Notes: generated by a model from the letters alone, not told the origin. DNA of 64,000 nt from Paracoccus nototheniae (GCF_004335005.1 NZ_RQRT01000011.1:1-64000); one strand, 5' to 3'; positions 17,842 to 27,436 are shown, numbered from the stretch's first letter. Numbers and translations are program-made.

Positions 17842-20018
17842 GCGTGATCCGGGATGTCGCCCCCGATCGCCGCCGCAAAGGCGGTGCGGTATAGCTGCGA
17901 CAGACCGGCCAGCGGCGCGCTATCCGTGCCGAAGGTCACGGTATCGCCGCCGAAGCGGCCCACAGGGGCCACCGGTACGCCTGCCGCCGTGGCAGCCTGC
18001 ATCAGCGCCTTGGCGGCGTCGGGGGTGCAGGCGACCAGATAGCGGGCCTGATCCTCGCCGAACAGTTGGGCGATGTCCGCGCTGTCCAGCGTGACGCCCA
18101 AGGCCGCAGCCTCGGCCATCTCGAAGGCGGCCAGCGCCAGCCCGCCATCCGACAGATCGGTGGCCGAGGCGAGACGGGCGCGGTTGGCGCGCAGGAACTC
18201 GCCATGCTTGCGTTCGGCAGCCAGATCGACATGCGGGGCGTCGCCGGCCTCGATGCCGAAAGCCTCGAGGGCCAAGGCGGATTGGTCCAGATGGCCGTGG
18301 GTGGTGCCGATGACCAGCGCCAGATCGCCCGTCGAGGGCAGCCCCGCGATCAGGTCGTCCAGATCGGCGATCAGACCGACGCCGCCGATGGTGGGAGTGG
18401 GCAGGATGCCCTTGCCGTCGGTTTCATTATAGAGCGAGACATTGCCCGACACGATCGGGAAATCCAGCGCGCGGCAGGCCTCTCCGATGCCCTTGATGGC
18501 GCCGACCAGCTGGCCCATGATTTCGGGCTTTTCGGGATTGCCGAAATTCAGGTTGTCGGTGGTGGCCAAAGGCAGGGCGCCCACGGCGGTCAGGTTGCGA
18601 TAGGCCTCGGCCACGGCCTGCTTGCCGCCCTCATAGGGGTTGGCCATGACATAGCGGGGGGTCACGTCGCTGGTGAAGGCCAGCGCCTTGCGGGTGCCGT
18701 GGACGCGCACCACGCCCGCCCCCATGCCGGGGCGGCGGATCGTGTCGGCGCCGACCTGCGTGTCATATTGTTCCCAGACCCAGGCCTTGTGGGCGTGGTT
18801 GGGGCTGCCGATCAGGGCGCGCAGGGCGTCCAGCGGCGCGATGGCGGGCAGGGCGGGCGCAGGGGCGGCAGCCGGGGTTTCCACCCAGGGGCGGTCATAT
18901 TCGGGCGCGCTGGAGGCCAGTTTCGACAGCGGCAGATCGGCCATGACCTGATCGCGGTGCAGGATCAGAAAGCGGTCCTCGGGGATCGTCTCGCCCACGA
19001 TGGCGAAATCCAGATCCCATTTGGCGAAAATCGCGCGCGCCACGGATTCCATGTCGGGCTTCAGCACCATCAGCATCCGTTCCTGGGATTCCGACAGCAT
19101 CATCTCATACGCGGTCATGTTCGTTTCGCGCTGCGGGACGTGGTCGAGGATCAGCTTGATGCCAAGCCCGCCCTTGTCGCCCATCTCGACCGCCGAACAG
19201 GTCAGGCCCGCCGCGCCCATGTCCTGAATGGAAATGACCGACCCCGAGGCCATCAGTTCCAGACAGGCCTCGAGCAGGCATTTTTCGGTGAAGGGGTCGC
19301 CGACCTGCACGGTGGGGCGCTTGTCCTCGATCGTGTCGTCGAATTCGGCGCTGGCCATTGTGGCACCGCCGACGCCGTCGCGCCCGGTCTTGGCGCCCAG
19401 ATAGACGACCGGCATGCCGACACCGGAGGCTGCGGAATAAAAGATCTTGTCGGCATCGGCCAGACCCGCCGCAAAGGCGTTGACCAGACAATTGCCGTCA
19501 TAGCTGGCGTGGAAACGGACCTCTCCGCCGACATTGGGAACGCCGAAGGCATTGCCATAGGCGCCGATCCCCTCGACTACGCCCTTGACCAGATGCGGGG
19601 TCTTGGGGTGCGCGGGACGGCCGAAGGACAGCGCGTCCATGGCGGCGATGGGGCGCGCGCCCATGGTAAAGACATCGCGCAGGATGCCGCCGACGCCGGT
19701 CGCCGCGCCCTGATGCGGTTCGATATAGCTGGGGTGGTTGTGGCTTTCCATCTTGAAGACCACGGCCTGACCGTCGCCGATATCGACCACGCCAGCGTTT
19801 TCACCGGGGCCGCAGATGACCTGCGGGCCGTCGACCGGCAGGGTGCGCAGCCATTTCTTGGAGGATTTATAGGAACAATGTTCGTTCCACATCGCGCTGA
19901 AGATGCCCAGTTCGGTGAAGCTGGGGGTGCGCCCGATGATCTGCAGGATGCTGTCATATTCGTCGGGTTTCAGCCCGTGCGCGGCGATCAGTTCCGGTGT
20001 GACCTGCGGTTCCTGCAT
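17838..20018 (-). CDS. purL: Phosphoribosylformylglycinamidine synthase subunit PurL
   Basis: ATP-dependent purine synthesis enzyme, small alphaproteobacterial-type PurL of 726 residues that works with separate PurS and PurQ. Landmarks are [10 protein letters not shown] near 48-57, the ATP/metal region ESHNHPS and the [11 protein letters not shown] and [11 protein letters not shown] segments. The start is the ATG at 20018 with AGGAAGG about 8 nt upstream; an in-frame ATG seven codons earlier has a poorer context. It heads the minus-strand operon continuing into ispDF, pgpA and cinA, although these pathways are unrelated. Confidence 0.93.
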   Translation of the reverse strand: MQEPQVTPELIAAHGLKPDEYDSILQIIGRTPSFTELGIFSAMWNEHCSYKSSKKWLRTLPVDGPQVICGPGENAGVVDIGDGQAVVFKMESHNHPSYIEPHQGAATGVGGILRDVFTMGARPIAAMDALSFGRPAHPKTPHLVKGVVEGIGAYGNAFGVPNVGGEVRFHASYDGNCLVNAFAAGLADADKIFYSAASGVGMPVVYLGAKTGRDGVGGATMASAEFDDTIEDKRPTVQVGDPFTEKCLLEACLELMASGSVISIQDMGAAGLTCSAVEMGDKGGLGIKLILDHVPQRETNMTAYEMMLSESQERMLMVLKPDMESVARAIFAKWDLDFAIVGETIPEDRFLILHRDQVMADLPLSKLASSAPEYDRPWVETPAAAPAPALPAIAPLDALRALIGSPNHAHKAWVWEQYDTQVGADTIRRPGMGAGVVRVHGTRKALAFTSDVTPRYVMANPYEGGKQAVAEAYRNLTAVGALPLATTDNLNFGNPEKPEIMGQLVGAIKGIGEACRALDFPIVSGNVSLYNETDGKGILPTPTIGGVGLIADLDDLIAGLPSTGDLALVIGTTHGHLDQSALALEAFGIEAGDAPHVDLAAERKHGEFLRANRARLASATDLSDGGLALAAFEMAEAAALGVTLDSADIAQLFGEDQARYLVACTPDAAKALMQAATAAGVPVAPVGRFGGDTVTFGTDSAPLAGLSQLYRTAFAAAIGGDIPDHA

Positions 20019-20338
20019 GACGGGGCCCTTCCTGCGCATGAAATCACCGGCCTTTTAGGCGCTGGCGGCGGCCATGGAAAGGCCGCGTGGCCCGGGCGCG
20101 GGACAAAAAAAAGCCGGGCACAAGGCCCGGCCTAAGTCCAACAGGGAGGTAGAAGGTGATGAGCAATTAAGCCGAGCATCGCCTTCGAAGCCTGATCTAT
20201 GTGCAGTTTGTGAACTCTTCAAGAGATTTGGGGGCTCGCGTAAGGCATAGCCGCCATGCAGTGTGGTAATAGCTACACGCGCAGGTAGAAATGCGCGCGG
20301 ATTCAGCAGTTTACTGCCTGTCTGGCGGGCAAAACCTG
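20019..20338 (-). ncRNA. Gene-free interval with candidate 3'UTR or independent small RNA
   Basis: The 320 bases between purL and the LysR gene contain no convincing coding region. A strong minus-strand terminator (20105-20131) sits about 210 bases downstream of the LysR stop, so any minus-strand transcript ending there includes 20132-20338. In RNA sense it contains ACCUCCC, an anti-Shine-Dalgarno-like stretch (around 20145), just before the terminator stem. A short ORF of 12 codons (minus strand, start near 20255) is also present. An sRNA or LysR 3'UTR product is an inference. The purL promoter must lie in the remaining 86 bases or depend on readthrough. Confidence 0.3.
20105..20131 (-). terminator. 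Strong rho-independent terminator upstream of purL
   Basis: On the minus strand a 7-bp perfect GCCGGGC/GCCCGGC stem with a 5-nt loop is followed by eight T. It terminates transcripts coming from the LysR side before purL. Confidence 0.85.
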
Positions 20339-21244
20339 TCAGTCCTGCCCGGCCTCGCTTTGAAACCGGCGATAGGCCTGAATTTCTTCCAGAACAAAGT
20401 CGCGGAAGACGGCGACGCGGCGGGTCTGGCGCAATTCCTCGGGGTAGGCGAGGAAGACCGGAACCTCGCCCGACTCGGTTTCGGGGAAGATGCGGATCAG
20501 CGTCGGATTGTCGGCGGTCAGATAATCGGGCAGCACGCCGATGCCCAGATTGGCCAGCACCGCCTGCAAGACACCGAAATAATTGTTTACCGTCAGCGTC
20601 GATCCGACATTCTGGGCCATCAGTTCCTGCACCAGACGGGCACCGGCGGCGACCTGCGGCTGATCGGGCTTCTGGCAGATCAGCCGATGCTTGGACAGAT
20701 CGTCCAGCGTCACGGGCATGCCGCGCGCGGCGACATATTCGGGGCTGGCATAAAGCCGCATGCGGATGTTCAGCAGGCGGCGCCGGATCAGGTCGGACTG
20801 ACTGGGCTCTTTCATGCGGATGGCCACGTCGGCCTCGCGCATGGGCAGATCCAGCACGCGTTCCTTCAGCAGCAGATCGATGCGCAGATCGGGGAATTTT
20901 TCGTAGAGCTTCACCAGACGCGGGGCCAGCCACAGGGTGCCGAAACCGACCGTGGTGGTCACCTTCAGCTCTCCCAGCACGTTTTCCTCGCTGTCGCGGA
21001 TCCGGGCCGAGGCGCTGTCCAGCTTGCGCGCCATCGCCGAGGTCGCCTCGAACAGCAATTCGCCCTGCTCGGTCAGAATCAGCCCGCGCGCGTGGCGGTG
21101 AAACAGCGTGGTCCCAAGCGATTCCTCCAGCGCCCGGATCTGGCGACTGACGGCGGATTGCGACAGGTGCAGCGTGTCGCCCGCATGGGTCAGGCTGCCC
21201 GCATCGGCCACCGCGTGAAAGATTCTGAGCTTGTCCCAGTCCAT
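20339..21244 (-). CDS. LysR-family transcriptional regulator
   Basis: LysR-type regulator of 301 residues. The N-terminal winged helix-turn-helix (about 1-60) has the typical HLSQSAVSRQIRALEESLGTTLFHR pattern, here broken by position only. An effector-binding domain follows (about 90-290). It is transcribed divergently from the indolepyruvate ferredoxin oxidoreductase gene, so that gene is its probable target. The ATG at 21244 has AAAGG immediately adjacent rather than spaced, so the ribosome-binding site is unusual. The inducer is unknown; arylpyruvates or aromatic amino acids are reasonable guesses. Confidence 0.85.
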   Translation of the reverse strand: MDWDKLRIFHAVADAGSLTHAGDTLHLSQSAVSRQIRALEESLGTTLFHRHARGLILTEQGELLFEATSAMARKLDSASARIRDSEENVLGELKVTTTVGFGTLWLAPRLVKLYEKFPDLRIDLLLKERVLDLPMREADVAIRMKEPSQSDLIRRRLLNIRMRLYASPEYVAARGMPVTLDDLSKHRLICQKPDQPQVAAGARLVQELMAQNVGSTLTVNNYFGVLQAVLANLGIGVLPDYLTADNPTLIRIFPETESGEVPVFLAYPEELRQTRRVAVFRDFVLEEIQAYRRFQSEAGQD

Positions 21245-21405
21245 CCTTTATAATCCTGTCATATCAGCCATGCGCCCTTTGCAGACCTGTCCCTTCACCT
21301 GAGGTCAAGCCGCCCATAGGTCAAGGACAGAATTTTATCTTCGTAAGTCAGCCTTTCTGACCTATAATGCCCAAGGGCGCCGCAAGGCGTGGGAGGAGAC
21401 ACAAC
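21245..21405. promoter_or_regulatory. Divergent LysR / ior promoter with repeat-type operators
   Basis: Contains a perfect TATAAT -10 for the plus-strand gene at 21363-21368 without a good -35, as expected for an activated promoter. Overlapping it is GTCAG-N5-CTGAC at 21347-21361. ATAGGTCA at 21316-21323 and TGACCTAT at 21358-21365 form an 8-bp inverted repeat. AGGTCAAG occurs twice, at 21302-21309 and 21318-21325, exactly 16 bp apart. These are strong candidates for LysR recognition and activation sites. Confidence 0.55.
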
Positions 21406-24400
21406 ATGAGCAAGCAGGAATTTTCTCTGGCCGACCGGTTCGACCTGAGCAAGCCACACGTTTTGTTGAACGGCACGCAGGCGTTGGTTCGCCTGATGCT
21501 GATGCAATCGGCACGCGACAAAGCCGCAGGGCTGGACACGGCGGGGCTGGTCACGGGCTATCGCGGCAGCCCGCTTGGCGGCGTCGATCTGGCGATGATG
21601 CGCGAGGGCAAGCGGCTGGCCGCGTCGAACGTACTGTTTCAGCCGGGCCTGAACGAGGATCTGGCCGCAACCGCCATCTGGGGCAGCCAGCAGGCCGAGT
21701 TGCGCGGCGAGGGGCGCCATGATGGCGTCTTCGCGCTGTGGTACGGCAAGGGGCCGGGGGTGGACCGGTCCGGCGACGTGATGAAGCATGGCAATATGGC
21801 CGGTTCGTCGCGGCTTGGCGGCGTCGTGATGGCGATGGGCGACGACCACACGGGCGAAAGCTCGACCGTGCTGCATCAGTCGGACTGGGCGATGATCGAC
21901 GCTTATATCCCGGTCCTGTCGCCTGCCGGGGTGCAGGAAATTCTGGACTATGGGCTCTATGGCTTTGCGCTGTCGCGCTATGCCGGGGTCTGGACCGGCC
22001 TCAAGACGATGAAGGACACGGTCGAGGCAACATCCGTGGTCAACGGCGATCCGCACCGGCTGACCTTCGTGACCCCCGATCTGACCCTGCCCGAAGGCGG
22101 GCTGAACATCCGTCTTGGCGACACGCCCGTCGCGCAAGAGGCGCGGATGATCGACCACAAGCGATGGGCGGCCGAGGCGTTTTCGCGCGCCAACCGGCTG
22201 GATCACCGGGTCTGGGGCCGGGCGGGCGCCAAGATCGGCTTTGTCGCGGCGGGCAAGAACTGGCTGGATCTGGTCCATGCGCTGTCCCTGCTGGGCATCG
22301 ATCAGGCCGAGGCCGACCGTTTGGGCCTGACCACCTACAAGGTCGGGCAGACCTGGCCGATGGACATGAAATCCATTCAGGAATGGTCCGAGGATCTGGA
22401 ACTGATCATCTGCGTCGAGGAAAAGCGCAAGCTGATCGAGGTGCAGCTGAAAGAGGCGATTTTTGACAAGCGCCGGGGTCGCCGCGTCCATGGCTGGAAA
22501 CATGACCGCACCGGCGAGGAGCTGTTTCCCACCCGCTATGCGCTGGACCCGGTGACCATCGCCCAGAAGATCGGCGGCATCCTTATCGAGGAAGGGCGCG
22601 GCACCGACCGCCTGCGCGCCGGTCTGGCCCGCCTGAACGAGGTGCGCCGCAACGACAACGCCCCCGAGATCGCGACCCGCACGCCGTGGTTCTGTTCGGG
22701 CTGTCCGCATAACAGCTCGACCAAACTGCCCGAGGGCAGTCGCGCCTATGCCGGGATCGGCTGTCATTACATGGTGCAATGGATGGGCCGCGAGACCGAG
22801 GGCTTCACCCATATGGGCGGCGAGGGGGCGAACTGGATCGGCGAGGCGCCGTTCAGCAAAAGACCTCATGTTTTTCAAAATCTTGGTGACGGAACCTATA
22901 ATCATTCGGGGATCCTGGCGATCCGGGCGGCGCTGGCGGCGGGAACGACGATCACCTATAAGATCCTTTACAACGACGCGGTGGCCATGACTGGTGGCCA
23001 GCCGAACGAAGGCGGGCTGACCGCGCCCCAGATCGCGCGCGAGCTGGTGGCGATGGGGGTCGATCCGCTGGTCATCGTGCATGACGAAAAGGAAGAGGTC
23101 GATCCAGCCCAGTTCCCCAAGGGCTTGCGGATCGAGACGCGCGACCAGATGCCGGTCGTTCAGCGCGAACTCGAAAAGGTCACGGGCGTCAGCGCGATCC
23201 TGTATGTGCAGACCTGTGCGGCAGAAAAACGGCGGCGCCGGAAAAAAGGCGAGTTTCCCGACCCCGACCGCCGCATCTGGATCAATCCCGATGTCTGCGA
23301 GGGCTGCGGCGATTGCTCGGTCCAGTCGAATTGCGTCTCGATCGTGCCGCTTGATACCGAACTGGGCCGCAAGCGCCAGATCGACCAGTCCAGCTGCAAC
23401 AAGGATTTCAGCTGCGTCAAGGGGTTCTGCCCCAGCTTCGTGTCCGTCAAGGGCGGCAAGCTGCGCAAGCCCAAGGCCGAGGCGTTCGATCTGCCCGATC
23501 TGCCCGAACCCGCGCTGCCTGCGATCACCGGCACCCATAACATCGTCATCACCGGGGTCGGCGGCACCGGTGTCGTGACCATCGGCGCGGTGCTGGCGCA
23601 GGCCGCGCATATGGACGGCAAGGGCGCCGGCATGATGGAGATGGCGGGGTTGGCCCAAAAGGGCGGCGCCGTGCATATCCATCTGCGGCTGGCCGATCGC
23701 CCCGAGGATATCAGCGCCATCCGCGTCGCCGTGGGCGAGGCCGATTGCGTCATCGGCGGCGATCTGGTGGTGACGGCGGGGGCCAGGACGGTCGGTCTGA
23801 TGACCCAAGGGCGCACCGGTGCGGTGGTCAATGATCACGAGATCATCACCGGCGAATTCACTCGCAACCGCGATTTTCAGGTGCCCTCGGACCGGCTGCG
23901 CCTGTCGCTGGAGGCGCGGTTGAAGGATCGCGTGGCATTCTTCGACGCCAATGATCTGGCGCTGCGGATGCTGGGCGATTCCATCTATTCCAACATGCTG
24001 GTGCTGGGCGCCTGCTGGCAGCAGGGGCTGATCCCGCTGTCGCTGGACGCGATCCTCGAGGCGATTCGCCTGAACGGCGCCAAGGTGACCGAGAACCAGC
24101 GCGCCTTCCAGATCGGGCGTTGGGCGATGGCCTTTCCCGACCAGACCGCCCGGCCCGCCGACGTCAGCCATCTGCCCCCCGATCCGGTCGCCTATCGGGC
24201 CGAACGGCTGGTCGGATATCAGGGCGCGCGGCTGGCGCGGCGCTATCGCAAACTGGTCGATGCGGCGCCCGCCGGGATGCGCGAAACCGTCTCAAGAAGC
24301 TATTACAAGCTACTGGCCTATAAGGATGAATACGAGGTTGCGCGCCTGCATCTGAACACCGCCGAACAGGTCGCCGCCCGGTGGGAGGGGGACGTGACAT

Positions 24401-24795
24401 TGTCCCTGCATCTGGCCCCGCCAATGCTGACGGGCAAGGATGCCAATGGCCGTCCGAAGAAACGCGAATTCGGGTCGTGGATGCTGCGGGCGTTTCGGGT
24501 GCTGGCGGCGATGAAGGGGCTGCGGGGCACGCCTCTGGACCCCTTCGGCTATGGCGCGGAACGTCGGCGGGAACGCGCGATGATCGCGGAATTCGAGGCG
24601 GACATGGCCGAGATCTTTGCCAAGGTGACCGATCCGATGATGCCCGTCGCGATTGAGCTGGCCGGTCTGCCCCTGTCCGTGCGCGGTTTCGGTCCCGTCA
24701 AGGAGGCCGCCGCCGATCAGGCTGCCCTGCGCCGGGCCGAGCTGCTGGCCCAGTTCCGTGAGGCGCGCGCACCGATCCGTGACGCCGCCGAATGA
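21406..24795 (+). CDS. Indolepyruvate ferredoxin oxidoreductase, fused alpha/beta subunits
   Basis: Oxidatively decarboxylates arylpyruvates (indolepyruvate, phenylpyruvate) to aryl-acyl-CoA with ferredoxin as acceptor. The 1,129-residue protein is a fusion. It has an N-terminal pyrimidine-binding TPP domain with GYRGSPLGG, a central TPP-binding domain with GDGTYNHSG, a 4Fe-4S segment CEGCGDCSVQSNC, then the gamma-like subunit with GVGGTGVVTIG, and a C-terminal DUF6537-type region. The start is the ATG at 21406 with GGGAGGAG upstream. The 2-oxoacid oxidoreductase role suggests aromatic amino acid catabolism under LysR control. Confidence 0.9.
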   Translation: MSKQEFSLADRFDLSKPHVLLNGTQALVRLMLMQSARDKAAGLDTAGLVTGYRGSPLGGVDLAMMREGKRLAASNVLFQPGLNEDLAATAIWGSQQAELRGEGRHDGVFALWYGKGPGVDRSGDVMKHGNMAGSSRLGGVVMAMGDDHTGESSTVLHQSDWAMIDAYIPVLSPAGVQEILDYGLYGFALSRYAGVWTGLKTMKDTVEATSVVNGDPHRLTFVTPDLTLPEGGLNIRLGDTPVAQEARMIDHKRWAAEAFSRANRLDHRVWGRAGAKIGFVAAGKNWLDLVHALSLLGIDQAEADRLGLTTYKVGQTWPMDMKSIQEWSEDLELIICVEEKRKLIEVQLKEAIFDKRRGRRVHGWKHDRTGEELFPTRYALDPVTIAQKIGGILIEEGRGTDRLRAGLARLNEVRRNDNAPEIATRTPWFCSGCPHNSSTKLPEGSRAYAGIGCHYMVQWMGRETEGFTHMGGEGANWIGEAPFSKRPHVFQNLGDGTYNHSGILAIRAALAAGTTITYKILYNDAVAMTGGQPNEGGLTAPQIARELVAMGVDPLVIVHDEKEEVDPAQFPKGLRIETRDQMPVVQRELEKVTGVSAILYVQTCAAEKRRRRKKGEFPDPDRRIWINPDVCEGCGDCSVQSNCVSIVPLDTELGRKRQIDQSSCNKDFSCVKGFCPSFVSVKGGKLRKPKAEAFDLPDLPEPALPAITGTHNIVITGVGGTGVVTIGAVLAQAAHMDGKGAGMMEMAGLAQKGGAVHIHLRLADRPEDISAIRVAVGEADCVIGGDLVVTAGARTVGLMTQGRTGAVVNDHEIITGEFTRNRDFQVPSDRLRLSLEARLKDRVAFFDANDLALRMLGDSIYSNMLVLGACWQQGLIPLSLDAILEAIRLNGAKVTENQRAFQIGRWAMAFPDQTARPADVSHLPPDPVAYRAERLVGYQGARLARRYRKLVDAAPAGMRETVSRSYYKLLAYKDEYEVARLHLNTAEQVAARWEGDVTLSLHLAPPMLTGKDANGRPKKREFGSWMLRAFRVLAAMKGLRGTPLDPFGYGAERRRERAMIAEFEADMAEIFAKVTDPMMPVAIELAGLPLSVRGFGPVKEAAADQAALRRAELLAQFREARAPIRDAAE

Positions 24796-24814
24796 TGGTG
24801 ACCGTTCCCAAATG

Positions 24815-24846
24815 CCGCGCGGCACCTTATGAAGGGTGCCACGCGG
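24815..24846. repeat. Intergenic stem-loop between ior and murI
   Basis: Arms CCGCGCGGCACC (24815-24826) and GGTGCCACGCGG (24835-24846) pair over 12 positions with one mismatch around an 8-nt loop. No T-run follows, so it is more likely an RNA-processing or regulatory hairpin than a strong terminator. It ends 18 bp before the murI start. Confidence 0.5.
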
Positions 24847-24864
24847 GGTGCAGGGGGACGGATC

Positions 24865-25677
24865 ATGGCGGTTGGGGTGTTCGATTCGGGGCTGGGCGGG
24901 CTGACGGTCCATCAGGCCATCGCCGCGCGCCTGCCCGATCTGCCGCTGGTCTATCTGGGTGACAATGCGCATGCGCCCTATGGCGTGCGCACCCCCGATG
25001 ACATCTTCAACCTGACCTGCGCGGGCGTGGAACGGTTGTGGGACGAGGGTTGCGATCTGGTGATCCTGGCCTGCAACACCGCCAGCGCCGCCGCACTGAA
25101 GCGCATGCAGGAAACCTGGCTGCCTGCTGACAAGCGGGTTCTGGGCGTCTTCGTCCCGATGATCGAGGCACTGACCGAACGCGCATGGGGCGACAATTCG
25201 CCGCCCCGCCGGGTCGCGGTGAACAATGTCGCCCTGTTCGCGACCCCCGCCACCGTCGCCAGCCGCGCCTTTCAACGCGAGCTGGCCTTTCGCGCCGTGG
25301 GCGTGGATGTCGAGGCGCAGCCCTGTGGCGGCGTCGTCGATGCCATTGAAATGGGTGATGAAATCCTGGCCGAGGCGCTGGTGACCAGCCATGTCGAGGC
25401 CCTGAAACGCCGGATGCCGTTCCCCGAGGCCGCCGTATTGGGCTGCACCCATTATCCGCTGATGCAGGACGCGTTTCAGCGCGCGCTTGGGTCGCATGTC
25501 CGCGTCTACAGTCAGGCGGGACTGGTCGCCGAGAGCCTGGCCGACTATCTGACCCGCAGGCCTGAATTCATGGGCAGGGGCACGGCGTCGAAACATCTGA
25601 CCACGGGCGATCCGGTGCGGGTCTCGGGCAAGGCCACGCAATTTCTGCGCCGTCCCGTCCGGTTCGCGGCTGCCTGA
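24865..25677 (+). CDS. murI: Glutamate racemase
   Basis: Cofactor-independent racemase providing D-glutamate for peptidoglycan. The 270-residue protein has the N-terminal [12 protein letters not shown], and the two catalytic cysteines are visible: Cys70 in LACNTAS and Cys194 in LGCTHYPL. The ATG at 24865 follows AGGGGGACG; an upstream in-frame ATG at 24829 lies in the stem-loop and is less likely. It ends 12 bp before ccmE. Confidence 0.92.
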   Translation: MAVGVFDSGLGGLTVHQAIAARLPDLPLVYLGDNAHAPYGVRTPDDIFNLTCAGVERLWDEGCDLVILACNTASAAALKRMQETWLPADKRVLGVFVPMIEALTERAWGDNSPPRRVAVNNVALFATPATVASRAFQRELAFRAVGVDVEAQPCGGVVDAIEMGDEILAEALVTSHVEALKRRMPFPEAAVLGCTHYPLMQDAFQRALGSHVRVYSQAGLVAESLADYLTRRPEFMGRGTASKHLTTGDPVRVSGKATQFLRRPVRFAAA

Positions 25678-25689
25678 GGAGGAGAGAGA

Positions 25690-26148
25690 ATGGCCGGCAT
25701 GAAATCCCTGAAGAAACAGCGCCGCATTCAGGTGCTGGCGGCGGCCTCGGTCGCGCTGGTCGTGGCCGTGGGGCTGATCGGATACGGGTTCAGCGACGGC
25801 ATCAACCTATACCGTTCGCCCAGTCAGGTCAGCGAGGTGGCGCCCGAGCCGGACGAGTTCTTTCAGCTGGGCGGGCTGGTCAAGGACGGCTCGATCGTGA
25901 ACGGCGCGGGCGTGGCCTTCGATTTCGTCATCACCGATGGGGCTGCCGAGATCCCGGTGACCTATATCGGCGGCGACCCGCGCCCCGATCTGTTCACCGA
26001 AGGGCAGGGCACCATTGCCAAGGGCTGGTATCGCGACGGCCGGTTCGAAGCGCGCGACCTGCTGGCCAAGCATGACGAGACCTATATGCCGCGAGAGGTT
26101 GCGGATTCGCTGAAGGCGGCAGGCGTTTTTCAAGGCCCCGACAGCTGA
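25690..26148 (+). CDS. ccmE: Cytochrome c maturation haem chaperone CcmE
   Basis: Membrane-anchored periplasmic haem chaperone of the system I cytochrome c pathway. One N-terminal transmembrane segment spans about 13-32, followed by a beta-barrel domain. The covalent haem ligand is His128 in AKHDETYMP, with Tyr132 as the family's second conserved residue. A strong GAGGAGGAG precedes the start. It is separated from ccmF by the two lysis genes described next. Confidence 0.93.
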   Translation: MAGMKSLKKQRRIQVLAAASVALVVAVGLIGYGFSDGINLYRSPSQVSEVAPEPDEFFQLGGLVKDGSIVNGAGVAFDFVITDGAAEIPVTYIGGDPRPDLFTEGQGTIAKGWYRDGRFEARDLLAKHDETYMPREVADSLKAAGVFQGPDS

Positions 26149-26243
26149 TCGCAACGCGCGCCGGATTAACGCAAGGTTAACCGCCCCGCGCCAGCATCCC
26201 CGCGATGCGACCGATACCCGGTCGTCTGCGAATGGGGGATGCC

Positions 26244-26855
26244 ATGCCAAGCGTCGAACAGATTTCCCGACAGATCGTGGCCCGCGAAGGGGGCTTTGTG
26301 AACGACCCCGACGATCCGGGCGGGGCCACCAATCACGGCGTCACCATCGGTACGATGCGCGCCCTGGGGATGGACCTGAACGGCGACGGGCGGATCGATG
26401 TGGCCGATGTGCGCGCGCTGACCCGGGCGCAGGCCGAACAAGTCTTTGTCGATCATTACTTCCGCAAGCCCCGTCTGGCCGAATTGCCTGACGCCGTGCA
26501 GGCCAGCGCCTTTGACATGTATGTCAATGCGGGCACGAATGCGGTGAAGATCCTGCAACGGCTGGTCTCGGCCATGGGGTTTTCCTGCGCCGATGACGGG
26601 GTGATCGGGCCGATGACCGTGGCCGCCGCCCGTGACGCCGCCGCCGCCGCGCCGCTGCATCTGGGTGATGCCTATGGGATTGCGCGGCGCAATTATTACT
26701 ATGCGCTTGCCGATCAGCGCCCCGCCAGCCGCAAATATGCCCGCACCAAGGCCGGCGGCAAGGGCGGCTGGATCACGAGGGCCGAGGAATTCATCGCCCC
26801 CCGCTATCGCCTGACCGAGGCCGAACATCGTCAAAGGACAGCCGCATGGGCCTGA
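26244..26855 (+). CDS. Glycoside hydrolase 108 endolysin (holin-associated N-acetylmuramidase)
   Basis: Peptidoglycan muramidase of 203 residues. The GH108 domain has the catalytic Glu15 in AREGGFVNDPDDPGGATNHG. An EF-hand-like calcium loop, DLNGDGRIDVADV, follows at 44-56, and a C-terminal peptidoglycan-binding-3 domain carries DDGVIGPMT. No signal peptide is present, consistent with holin-dependent release. The start is the ATG at 26244 with GGGGGA spaced 5 nt; two earlier ATGs have worse contexts. It overlaps the holin gene by 10 nt. The pair resembles the lysis genes serving Rhodobacter gene transfer agent release. Confidence 0.85.
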   Translation: MPSVEQISRQIVAREGGFVNDPDDPGGATNHGVTIGTMRALGMDLNGDGRIDVADVRALTRAQAEQVFVDHYFRKPRLAELPDAVQASAFDMYVNAGTNAVKILQRLVSAMGFSCADDGVIGPMTVAAARDAAAAAPLHLGDAYGIARRNYYYALADQRPASRKYARTKAGGKGGWITRAEEFIAPRYRLTEAEHRQRTAAWA

Positions 26856-27373
26856 TCGACCGCTTTATCGGCGTCTCACCCGCCATCACGGCTTTGGGCA
26901 GCGCCGCATCCGGCATGGCCGAGGTGTTCACCCAGAATGCCACCCGCCGGATGGAACTGGACGAAAAGGCCTATGCCCGCGCCATCGCGCAGCATGGGCA
27001 GGAATTCGCCGTGCCGCGACAGGGCTGGTTCGATGGCTTCGTGAACGGGCTGAACCGCCTGCCGCGCCCCTTGCTGGCCCTGGGCACGATGGGACTGTTC
27101 ATCTATGCGATGGTCGAACCCATCGGTTTCGGCGTCCGCATGCAGGGGCTGCAACTGGTCCCCGAGCCTTTGTGGTGGCTGCTGGGCGCCATCGTGGGCT
27201 TTTATTTCGGCGCGCGCGAGGCGCATCATTTCCGCCACCGCGTCTGGCCCGCCCGCGTGACGGAAGAAACGACCATCGTTCCGGGCACCCTTCCCGTCAC
27301 TGCGCCGCGCCCGGCCGGGGATTTCCCCGACAATGCCGCCCTGCGCGACTGGCAGGCGACGCTGCGCGATTAG
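26846..27373 (+). CDS. GTA-type holin family protein
   Basis: A 175-residue membrane protein of the GTA_holin_3TM type. A short N-terminal amphipathic region is followed by a helix rich in charged residues, then two clear hydrophobic segments (LLALGTMGLFIYAMV near 73-87 and PLWWLLGAIVGFYFG near 107-121). The C-terminal tail is soluble and proline-rich. It overlaps the endolysin gene by 10 nt, so the pair is cotranslated; the holin would permeabilise the inner membrane for the muramidase. A G-rich hairpin lies just downstream. Confidence 0.78.
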   Translation: MGLIDRFIGVSPAITALGSAASGMAEVFTQNATRRMELDEKAYARAIAQHGQEFAVPRQGWFDGFVNGLNRLPRPLLALGTMGLFIYAMVEPIGFGVRMQGLQLVPEPLWWLLGAIVGFYFGAREAHHFRHRVWPARVTEETTIVPGTLPVTAPRPAGDFPDNAALRDWQATLRD

Positions 27374-27408
27374 GCCGCAGTCCGACACGCAGAACTGACC
27401 ACGCTCAC

Positions 27409-27436
27409 ACGAAGGGGGGGCTTTTCCCCCCTTCGT
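27409..27436 (+). terminator. Hairpin between holin gene and ccmF
   Basis: A perfect 11-bp stem, ACGAAGGGGGG (27409-27419) with CCCCCCTTCGT (27426-27436), loop GCTTTT. T residues lie in the loop rather than after the stem, so termination efficiency is uncertain. It could separate lysis-gene transcription from ccmF. Confidence 0.5.

Noticed and set aside
21295..24171. A 958-codon minus-strand frame opposite the indolepyruvate oxidoreductase gene
   Set aside because: The plus-strand gene has clear TPP and Fe-S motifs along its full length; the antisense product has no recognisable features.
26244..27373. Prophage remnant explanation for the endolysin/holin pair
   Set aside because: No capsid, terminase, tail, integrase or repressor gene is present, and the flanking genes are conserved ccm genes in the expected order.
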